A stretch of 7,721 bases of DNA from Candidatus Solibacter sp. (GTDB lineage Bacteria > Acidobacteriota > Terriglobia > Bryobacterales > Bryobacteraceae), in contig JADGNT010000213.1 in NCBI GenBank assembly GCA_017883345.1, positions 1 through 7,721 of the forward strand. The letters run 5' to 3'. Below are positions 1 through 5,169 of the stretch, piece by piece. Position numbers and translations under genes: made by a program. How positions within the stretch are numbered: position 1 is the first letter of the stretch; each line of letters starts with the position of its first letter. The notes under the pieces were generated by a model, which searched no databases, was not told where the DNA came from, and worked only from the letters and a program-made list of their open reading frames with translations.

Positions 1-360
1 ATCGCCGAACTGCGCGATAATTCGGCGGGGCGGCTGACCATCGGCGCCAACGAATCGACCACCTTGTATTTGTTGAAGCACATCGAGCGCTACCGCGAGA
101 TGTACCCGAAGATAAAGGTGCAGATCCGGCGGAGTCTTTCGAGCAAGCTGCCCAACGAGCTGCTGGACGGCAAGCTGGTGGAGCGCAACATGGGGGTGGC
201 GTTTCTGCCGCGCATGTGCGTGGAACAGGAAATCGAGCAGAAGCGGCTGTGCGAAGTGCGCGTGAAGGAGATGCACGTGGAGCGGAAAATCCGGCTGATC
301 TACCCGACGCGGAGAGCGCTGAGTCACGCGGCGAAGGCGTTCCTCGAAGTGGTGGGATAG
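1..360 (+). CDS. LysR-family transcriptional regulator, C-terminal part, with apparent internal deletion
   Basis: The reading frame is open from the first base to a TAG stop, giving 119 visible residues; the DNA-binding N-terminus lies outside the window. The start GRLTIGANESTTLYLL is the typical first strand and helix of a LysR effector-binding domain, and VAFLPRMCVEQEI plus IRLIYPTRRALSHAAKAFLE is the typical end of that domain. In the family these blocks are separated by roughly 150 residues, but here LLDGKL runs directly into VERNMGVAFLPRM, so about 100 residues (the second half of subdomain I and most of subdomain II) seem to be missing without a frame change. The protein could still bind DNA but should not bind a normal effector. 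Family assignment is confident. The deletion is inferred from recalled family architecture and could be an assembly error. The next gene is convergent. Confidence 0.85.
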   Translation: MAELRDNSAGRLTIGANESTTLYLLKHIERYREMYPKIKVQIRRSLSSKLPNELLDGKLVERNMGVAFLPRMCVEQEIEQKRLCEVRVKEMHVERKIRLIYPTRRALSHAAKAFLEVVG

Positions 361-440
361 GGGGCCCCGGCGAGGTTCTACGGCGGCGCACTGGCCCGAA
401 TCGATGGCTGGAAGAACGGATTGCTGAATGGCTTGGCGCT

Positions 441-731
441 TCAGAATTTCGGCGGTTTGCGCGATCCATGGCGGAAATGAAGGATCTCAACCAGACGCTT
501 GTCCTCACGCACTTGGTAGTAGACGAGAATCGGGCTGTGGACTAGCTTACGCACCCGCGACTTTTTGCGAGTGGTGTTCCCCATGCGGGGGAACCGGCCA
601 AGCAAATCGACGTGATCGAGCAACGCCTTGCCAAAACGGGAAGCGGCCTCGTCGTCGTCCTGGGCGATATGCCCCACGATCTCGGACAGATCGCTTAGCG
701 CTCTTTGGGTGAAGAGAAGGCGGTAATCCAC
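441..731 (-). CDS. RelE/ParE-family toxin of a type II toxin-antitoxin module
   Basis: This encodes a 96-residue protein, the usual length for the RelE/ParE superfamily. Visible hallmarks are the N-terminal strand and helix DYRLLFTQRALSDLSEIVGH (residues 2-21), the RFPRMG turn (46-51), the basic strand RKKSRVRKLVHSPILVYYQV (55-74) and the final strand VEILHFRHGSRKP (81-93) with the family's late H-G-x-R. Members either inhibit gyrase (ParE) or cleave mRNA in the ribosome (RelE); the sequence alone does not decide which, although the VEILHFRHGSR ending is ParE-like. The start is a GTG inside the upstream antitoxin gene, 37 bp before that gene ends, chosen because the conserved first strand begins immediately after it. 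No strong ribosome-binding site is visible, so translation probably depends on antitoxin translation. Confidence 0.85.
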   Translation of the reverse strand: MDYRLLFTQRALSDLSEIVGHIAQDDDEAASRFGKALLDHVDLLGRFPRMGNTTRKKSRVRKLVHSPILVYYQVREDKRLVEILHFRHGSRKPPKF

Positions 732-883
732 TTGGGCAAGAGCCTTCGGACTTCTTCTATGGGCACAGCACGGCCAGCCTCGGCGTCGCGGATGCCCTCA
801 TCAATGGCGGCAAGGGTTTCCTCGTCTTCCTCCTCATCGATGGGGGTCGGGTCGTCGAAGTCAATTCTACTGGCGTTAGCCAT
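695..883 (-). CDS. Small acidic antitoxin partner of the RelE/ParE toxin
   Basis: A 62-residue protein beginning MANASRIDFDDP. The N-terminal third is very acidic (IDEEEDEETL, residues 15-24), followed by a predicted helix (ETLAAIDEGIRDAEAGRAVP, 22-41) and an EEVRRLLPKW segment (43-52). The phrase 'IDEGIRDAEAGRAVPxEEV' resembles the toxin-binding part of small RelB/ParD-like antitoxins. I see no clear ribbon-helix-helix or helix-turn-helix, so autorepression by this protein alone is uncertain. It lies directly upstream of the toxin on the same strand, with the toxin start nested in its last codons, which is a classic antitoxin-first layout. The ATG at 881-883 was chosen over an upstream extension because the preceding in-frame residues (Arg/Pro/Ala-rich) look non-coding; only a weak GTGAAG stands before it. 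Confidence 0.75.
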   Translation of the reverse strand: MANASRIDFDDPTPIDEEEDEETLAAIDEGIRDAEAGRAVPIEEVRRLLPKWITAFSSPKER

Positions 884-891
884 AGCTTCAC

Positions 892-916
892 GGTAGCGCG
901 GATTAGCGGGTAGCGC
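892..916. repeat. Short direct repeat GGTAGCGC upstream of the antitoxin gene
   Basis: GGTAGCGC occurs at 892-899 and again at 909-916, offset by 17 bp, and begins 9 bp upstream of the antitoxin start codon. Many toxin-antitoxin operons have repeated operator sites in this position, so this may be one. An eight-base repeat can also arise by chance in GC-rich DNA, and GTAGCGC recurs at 6818-6824 and, as codons, at 1132-1138. Confidence 0.25.
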
Positions 917-995
917 AAACGGAACCAGCATCCGCCCATGGGAACGTGCGGCGAAAACCCGCCGGGAAACGGTTGCGCCAGGGGCTGGGGTAGAC

Positions 996-1040
996 AACAA
1001 AAACGGGGCAGGACGGTGAGCGCCGTCACCGTCCTGCCCC
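996..1040 (-). terminator. Intrinsic terminator of the TonB-family gene
   Basis: A perfect 15-bp inverted repeat (arms 1005-1019 and 1026-1040) encloses a 6-base loop (1020-1025). Read on the minus strand, the GC-rich hairpin is followed by GTTTTTGTTGTCTA, a usable U-tract. It begins 17 bp after the TonB-family stop codon. On the plus strand the hairpin is followed by TCTGCCCG with no T-run, so it acts in one direction only. It separates transcription of the TonB-family gene from the toxin-antitoxin module downstream. Confidence 0.88.
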
Positions 1041-1056
1041 TCTGCCCGTCTCGCGG

Positions 1057-3126
1057 CTATCGGTCGCCGACGAAATTGACCAGGACCTGAGTTTCGGTTT
1101 CCACCGGCTGCCCGTTCAGCAGAGTCGGGCGGTAGCGCCACTGCTTCACCGCTTCCACGGCTGCGCTGGTGAGCATGGGGTGGCCGGAGACTACTTTCAC
1201 TTTCTTGATGTTGCCGTCCGCGCCGATGGTCGCAGTCAGCGTAACGGTGCCCTTGGCGCCGGTCTGCTTGGCGATCTTGGGATACTCGGCGTCCTTACGA
1301 TAGATCAGCACGGCCTGCTGGATCTGCCCGCCGGACCGCGGCTTGGAATCGGCGGCGGGCGTGGCGGAGGGAGGAGCGGGTGATGCGAGCATGAACGGGG
1401 CCGGGGCCACGGCGTTCACGTTGAAACCGGGGATCGCCGAGGTGGTGGACCGATCGCCCGCGCCGACGGTGGGGGCATCCGGCATATCCGTGGGCGCCGC
1501 CGGGCGCAGTCTCAGCCCGAGCGATTCGGCCTTGAACTGCTTGAGAGGCGCCGGGGCCGGTTTGGAGGGCTCTTCCGCAAGCGGATCTCCGTTGGGATTA
1601 AGCGATGCGTCCGGCAGCGCCGCCCCGGCGACAGGTTTGGTTGCGGTCGCGGGACTGGTTGCCTTCGTGGACGCCTCGTTTTGTTCCTGCAGTGGCGAAG
1701 GCGGCCGCAACATCCGAACCGATTCGCTGGTGGTCTTTTTCCGCGCTTTGTCGAGCACTTCCATTTTGAAGCTGATGTCCTGGCCGGAGGGCGAGTAGAG
1801 GATCCTGCCGGTGGACAATTGCGCCAGGTCCATTTGCACGTTCTCGTGCTGATCGCCGTCGGTTATGGAGAGCACGGCTTTGCTGGCGTTGCGGATGGCT
1901 TCCGCATCGGGGCTCCAGGTGAGCAGCAATTCGCCGGCGGCGCGTTCCACGCGCAGTTGCAACTGAGAGGAGTCCTTGCTCACCGGCGCGGGGGTCTTGG
2001 AGTTGGTGCGCAACAGGCCGGGGTATACAAACAAGGCGACAAAGAGGGCGACGCTGGCCGCCGCCGCGAGCATCAGTTTCATCCCCTTGCCGCTGCGTGC
2101 GGCGGGAGCGGCGATTTCCGGCGCCACCACGGCAGGCAGCGCCTCCGCCTTTTCGGCCTTGGCGGGCGCGGCGATCTTCGGGGCGGGAGCTTCGCTCTTC
2201 GCGGCGTTGTCGGCCCTGACCGCCTTATCGTACTTGTCGTTCTTATCGAACTTGTCGTACTTGTCGTTCTTGCCCGGCTTTTCGGTTTTGGCAGGCTTGT
2301 CCGGAACGATTGCGGTTTTTACTTCCACTGCCGGCGCGGCCGGCGTCACCATGGCAGCGGGTGCGGGCGCGCTCGCCACTGCCACGGGCGCGGCGGGAGG
2401 TGCGGGCTCGGCGACGGGCACGGGCGGTAGGGAAGTTTCGCGGCGGGAAGCGATGGGCACGATCTGCGCCCGCACGTTGCCTTTGGGCGTCAGCGGCGGC
2501 GCTGCGGAAGGCGCCGCGGCTTTGGGGTCGGCAGGTGCCGGCGCCTGGCCAGTGCCCAGTTCGCGGGAACGGAAAGGAAACTCGAGGCAACTGGCCTCTC
2601 CGTTCACTTTGCCGTTTTCCCGGATGAAGATGCCGGCCGTGCTGGCCTTGGTGGCAAACGGCCGTACCAGGAGTGCGACATGATGCGGGTCGCGGAATCG
2701 CGCGTGGAAGAACGCCAGGTCGTCGACGTCCAGCGAGATGCCTTTGCGGGTGTGGCTGCGGAAGAATCCCGCCACGCCGCGGCCGGCGGCCAACCATTGT
2801 TGTATGGCCTGCTCGAAGCGTCCCATATCGGCGTCGCTCAACCGGTACAGCGGGCCACGGCTGTAATCGCACGCGATCAACTCATAATCCGCGATGGAAA
2901 CCACCAGCGGACTTCCCGGCGAGACGTCCCCGACGAGCAAGCCACCGATTTCCGAACCGCGCGAAGTCAGCGAGCGGAAATTCTCCACCGCTTCTCGCTC
3001 CAGCCGGTCGATCAAGCTGAAGGGGATCCGTACCGACACCGGTTTTTGCGGGACTTCCCACAGATACAAAGGGGAAGATGCAGTCTGTACGTCAAAACGT
3101 TCCGCGCGTGCCGTCGACTCAGTCAT
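1057..3126 (-). CDS. TonB-family protein with cytoplasmic MPN/JAB-like domain, membrane helix and periplasmic beta domain
   Basis: A 689-residue multidomain protein. Residues about 29-187 resemble an MPN/JAB1 fold: SEIGGLLVG (58-66) matches the E-containing strand of JAMM proteins, and GFFRSHTRKGISLDVDD (120-136) aligns with the HxH...SxxD segment, but the first His is Arg123, so metalloprotease activity is doubtful. Residues 190-345 are Pro/Ala/Lys-rich and include five [NYF]DK units (287-301). A single membrane helix lies at about 350-371, preceded by Arg/Lys, which places the N-terminus in the cytoplasm. Residues 385-475 look like an Ig/fibronectin-type beta domain (LQLRVERAAGELLLTW...), then a Pro-rich linker (475-600). 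A TonB C-terminal domain spans 602-689, with AEYPKIAK, GTVTLTATIGADGNIKKVKV and HPMLTSAAVEAVKQWRYRP. Canonical TonB couples the proton-motive force, through ExbB/ExbD, to outer-membrane transporters. The start ATG has GGAGGA (3132-3137) 5 nt upstream. The TonB domain is certain, the MPN assignment likely, and the biological role unknown. Confidence 0.92.
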   Translation of the reverse strand: MTESTARAERFDVQTASSPLYLWEVPQKPVSVRIPFSLIDRLEREAVENFRSLTSRGSEIGGLLVGDVSPGSPLVVSIADYELIACDYSRGPLYRLSDADMGRFEQAIQQWLAAGRGVAGFFRSHTRKGISLDVDDLAFFHARFRDPHHVALLVRPFATKASTAGIFIRENGKVNGEASCLEFPFRSRELGTGQAPAPADPKAAAPSAAPPLTPKGNVRAQIVPIASRRETSLPPVPVAEPAPPAAPVAVASAPAPAAMVTPAAPAVEVKTAIVPDKPAKTEKPGKNDKYDKFDKNDKYDKAVRADNAAKSEAPAPKIAAPAKAEKAEALPAVVAPEIAAPAARSGKGMKLMLAAAASVALFVALFVYPGLLRTNSKTPAPVSKDSSQLQLRVERAAGELLLTWSPDAEAIRNASKAVLSITDGDQHENVQMDLAQLSTGRILYSPSGQDISFKMEVLDKARKKTTSESVRMLRPPSPLQEQNEASTKATSPATATKPVAGAALPDASLNPNGDPLAEEPSKPAPAPLKQFKAESLGLRLRPAAPTDMPDAPTVGAGDRSTTSAIPGFNVNAVAPAPFMLASPAPPSATPAADSKPRSGGQIQQAVLIYRKDAEYPKIAKQTGAKGTVTLTATIGADGNIKKVKVVSGHPMLTSAAVEAVKQWRYRPTLLNGQPVETETQVLVNFVGDR
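2224..2268 (-). repeat. Tandem [NYF]DK-coding repeat in the TonB-family gene
   Basis: Five 9-bp units encode NDK-YDK-FDK-NDK-YDK (residues 287-301), with a higher-order period of 27 bp because NDK-YDK recurs. The block lies in the cytoplasmic linker between the MPN-like domain and the membrane helix and is strongly charged. Unit gain or loss would keep the frame, so the length may vary between strains. Confidence 0.8.
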
Positions 3127-3131
3127 CGAAA

Positions 3132-3137
3132 TCCTCC
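3132..3137 (-). promoter_or_regulatory. Shine-Dalgarno site of the TonB-family gene
   Basis: GGAGGA on the minus strand, 5 nt before the ATG at 3124-3126. It is one of only two strong ribosome-binding sites in the window and fixes the start of the TonB-family gene. Confidence 0.8.
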
Positions 3138-3210
3138 GCCGGCCCAGAGCAAATTGAATTTGGACCAGCTCACGACGATTTTACTCAATACTTTCCCAAT
3201 TTAGGCGCTT

Positions 3211-3238
3211 ATTTCAGGTATTTATTTATCGATATCAA
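3211..3238 (-). promoter_or_regulatory. Candidate sigma-70-type promoter for the TonB-family gene
   Basis: On the minus strand TTGATA (3233-3238, 5 of 6 matches to TTGACA) is followed after 16 bp by TGAAAT (3211-3216, 4 of 6 matches to TATAAT). The predicted transcript would start near 3204 and have a leader of about 75-80 nt. The -35 box is part of one arm of the inverted repeat GATATCAA...TTGATATC shared with the divergent gene. Assignment is by consensus only. Confidence 0.35.
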
Positions 3239-3270
3239 ATGCAGGCTAGTGAGTGTTAACTATTGATATC
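3231..3270. repeat. Inverted repeat GATATCAA...TTGATATC in the divergent control region
   Basis: Exact 8-bp inverted arms at 3231-3238 and 3263-3270 are separated by 24 bp inside the AT-rich stretch between two divergent genes. Each arm also contains the palindrome GATATC. It could be a regulator-binding site overlapping both candidate -35 boxes. AT-rich DNA makes chance arms more likely. Confidence 0.45.
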
Positions 3271-3291
3271 ATTCGCCGTCTAGCTTGTTAT
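3263..3291 (+). promoter_or_regulatory. Candidate sigma-70-type promoter for the zinc-knuckle gene
   Basis: TTGATA (3263-3268) is followed after 17 bp by TGTTAT (3286-3291, 4 of 6 matches to TATAAT). The predicted transcript would start near 3298 with a leader of about 60-70 nt. It mirrors the minus-strand candidate, with the two -35 boxes back to back. A competing -10-like hexamer lies nearer the gene at 3351-3356. Confidence 0.35.
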
Positions 3292-3350
3292 CTTTAGTTA
3301 GCCTCCAAACAGTGCCACCATTTATCCTAGTAATTCCGAAAACATTTTCA

Positions 3351-3356
3351 TATACT
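3351..3356 (+). promoter_or_regulatory. Alternative -10 element (TATACT) just before the zinc-knuckle gene
   Basis: TATACT matches the -10 consensus at 5 of 6 bases and ends 10 nt before the ATG at 3367. A transcript from it would start almost at the start codon, giving a leaderless or nearly leaderless mRNA, consistent with the absence of a Shine-Dalgarno site. No good -35 element is seen at the right distance (TAGTAA at 3328-3333 is poor). Confidence 0.3.
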
Positions 3357-3357
3357 G

Positions 3358-5169
3358 GTGCCGAAAATGAATGCGAGAAGCTGTCAGCTCTGCGGAAAAC
3401 CGTTAAGCCGGCTACGAGTCGGCGGCGATGGCGACTTCTGCTCGCGTGAACACCGCAACCAGCACCGGCTGCGCGCCGGGATGGACCGCCTGGAAGAAGC
3501 CAATAAGGTTACCAGCCTGATGCGGCGGCGGGAGAATCCGCGCCACATCGCGGCGGCGCGGTTGATGTGCAACTCCGCGCTGGAACACCGCGGGTTTCTG
3601 GAACCGAAGCAGCTCGCGTCCAAGAGGGACATCGCCGCCTTTTCGCCGGTGTTGCCCGCTCCCGCCGCGCCGCGCGTCGCTAGCGGTGTGGACCGGTATC
3701 AGCCGCCGCGCGCTTCGCGGCTGCCCGGGACCGACGCGTCCCGGCGGGCGGATACTTCGCGGATGCGCATCGACAACCGGGGCACGATGCCCTTGGTTCC
3801 GCCCCGCCGCCAGCAACTGCTGGCCAAGATTTCCCAGGCGCCGCTGGTTTCGCTGCGCTGCCAGACGCCGGCGCCACGGACGGCGCCGCGCGATTATGGA
3901 ATGCTGCGCCGGGGCCAAATTCGCGTTCACCTGGGCGATGGCAGCCTGGCGCCGGGTGCGCTCCAACCGCGGCGTGCGCTGGCTTTGGACCACCAAACCC
4001 ATCCGCGCAGTATCCAATCATATGCTCTGGAAGGCAATGCGCTGCGGGTTTCGATTGCGATGGGATTCCGCATGGCGACAGTGAACTGGCGCGATTTCCT
4101 CAGCCAGCCGCCGGCGCCGGCGGCTTTGGTGTGGCCGCGCACTCCGCGCAGGGTTCCGCGGGAAAGCCAAGATTCCACGGCCACGAACCACAACCTGGAT
4201 ATACAAATCCCGAAGTTCCGCGCGCGCCTTCCCGAGGTCGCCAACCGGGCGCGTCGCGCCCAATTCGTCTTTCCGGAAAGCCTGGCGCCGCGCCCACAGC
4301 GGCCGGCCACCGGCGCCCAGCCGGCCAAGCGCGCCACGGATGTCTCGTGGAGGCCCGCGGAGCCGCGTTCGAGAGATATGGCGGTCCGGCCACCGTCCGC
4401 CGGGTTTGCCAAGCGCAACGGAGCTCATGTTTTCACCGTTGTCCTGCTGCCATCGAGTACGCGTCCCGTGCGGCAAGTCGCGTTCACGGCATTTATCCCG
4501 CGGGAGCCCGTGGGCTGCCCAAAGGTCGCGTTCGAAGGCATGGCAGCCGCGGCCATCGCCGGTTCGCCGGTAGCCGCGGGAGCGGGCGCCGACATAGCGC
4601 CGGCCCAGCCCGCCTCGCCTGCCGAGCCAGCGGCCATGGTGCGCATCGAAGAACACTTTGAATCCGGCTGGGGCAATTGGGTGGGCGGCATGAAGGGTTG
4701 GAAGGTGGACGTCGCCGGCGTGCGCCCCGGCCCACTCGCCCTATACGTTCCGACGCTGGAGCTGATCGACTATGAATTGGAGTTTCTGGCGCGGATTGAC
4801 ACGCGCAGCCTCAACTGGGTGGTGCGCGCCGCGGGGCTCGACGAATACCTGCGTTGCACGCTCACCGCGGTTCCCGGCGGCGAGTTGGAATTCAGCCGTT
4901 GTGCCGTGGTGGCGGGCGTGGCGCAGGCGCCGGTTACAGCGCCCCTGCGCCTGCCCGGAAAACCGCGGTCGGCGATGACCGTCGGCACGAGCGTTTCCGG
5001 CGACAGCTTCACGGTCAGCGTGGACGGCCATAGCATCGACAGTTGGGACGACCACCGCTTCCCGATGGGAGGCATAGGATTCACCGCCGCTCCGGATGAC
5101 CCGGCGCGCCTCTATTGGGTAAGGCTCTCCTCTACAGAATTAACCGCCAAGGAGTATCGGAAAAAATGA
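3358..5169 (+). CDS. Zinc-knuckle protein with disordered middle and C-terminal concanavalin-like domain, function unknown
   Basis: 603 residues from the GTG start; an ATG at 3367 (residue 4) is an equally good start, and neither has a Shine-Dalgarno site. The N-terminus carries C9-x2-C12-x15-C28-x3-H32, with H36 nearby (CQLCGKPL ... GDFCSREHRNQHR), a likely zinc-binding knuckle followed by a basic helix with MRRREN. Residues about 95-425 are rich in Arg, Pro and Ala with little predicted order, apart from short strand-like pieces (for example 186-192 and 228-246). Residues about 428-593 look like a concanavalin/LamG-type beta sandwich: EEHFESGWGNW, LYVPTLELIDYELEFLARID, FTVSVDGHSIDSW and GGIGFTA. 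Such domains bind or cleave glycans, but no catalytic residues can be named. There is no signal peptide and only a weak Ala/Gly-rich segment (395-412), so it appears cytoplasmic. It overlaps the next gene by ATGA. Confidence 0.85.
   Translation: MPKMNARSCQLCGKPLSRLRVGGDGDFCSREHRNQHRLRAGMDRLEEANKVTSLMRRRENPRHIAAARLMCNSALEHRGFLEPKQLASKRDIAAFSPVLPAPAAPRVASGVDRYQPPRASRLPGTDASRRADTSRMRIDNRGTMPLVPPRRQQLLAKISQAPLVSLRCQTPAPRTAPRDYGMLRRGQIRVHLGDGSLAPGALQPRRALALDHQTHPRSIQSYALEGNALRVSIAMGFRMATVNWRDFLSQPPAPAALVWPRTPRRVPRESQDSTATNHNLDIQIPKFRARLPEVANRARRAQFVFPESLAPRPQRPATGAQPAKRATDVSWRPAEPRSRDMAVRPPSAGFAKRNGAHVFTVVLLPSSTRPVRQVAFTAFIPREPVGCPKVAFEGMAAAAIAGSPVAAGAGADIAPAQPASPAEPAAMVRIEEHFESGWGNWVGGMKGWKVDVAGVRPGPLALYVPTLELIDYELEFLARIDTRSLNWVVRAAGLDEYLRCTLTAVPGGELEFSRCAVVAGVAQAPVTAPLRLPGKPRSAMTVGTSVSGDSFTVSVDGHSIDSWDDHRFPMGGIGFTAAPDDPARLYWVRLSSTELTAKEYRKK
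5149..5154 (+). promoter_or_regulatory. Shine-Dalgarno site of the 15-TPR gene inside the upstream gene
   Basis: AAGGAG lies 11 nt before the ATG at 5166-5168 and within the last codons of the zinc-knuckle gene. Together with the ATGA stop/start overlap it selects this ATG over in-frame codons from 5115 onward and points to coupled translation. Confidence 0.75.

Noticed and set aside
143..177. Direct repeat GCAAGCTG (143-150 and 170-177) as a mobile-element footprint
   Set aside because: Both copies encode SKL/GKL in a conserved protein stretch and no insertion lies between them. It may matter only as microhomology for the inferred deletion.
884..1141. N-terminal extension of the antitoxin frame upstream of ATG 883
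   Set aside because: The extension would read through the terminator hairpin and into the TonB-family gene and gives an Arg/Pro/Ala-rich sequence unlike an antitoxin.
1681..2683. Long plus-strand open frames opposite the TonB-family gene
   Set aside because: They are Gly/Ala-rich mirror images of the Pro/Ala-rich linker, with no ribosome-binding site or domains.
3412..4656. Minus-strand open frames of about 160-210 codons opposite the zinc-knuckle gene
   Set aside because: The sense frame keeps a conserved zinc knuckle and beta-sandwich at its ends and an unbroken 603 codons; the antisense frames show only Arg/Ala/Gly-rich low complexity.
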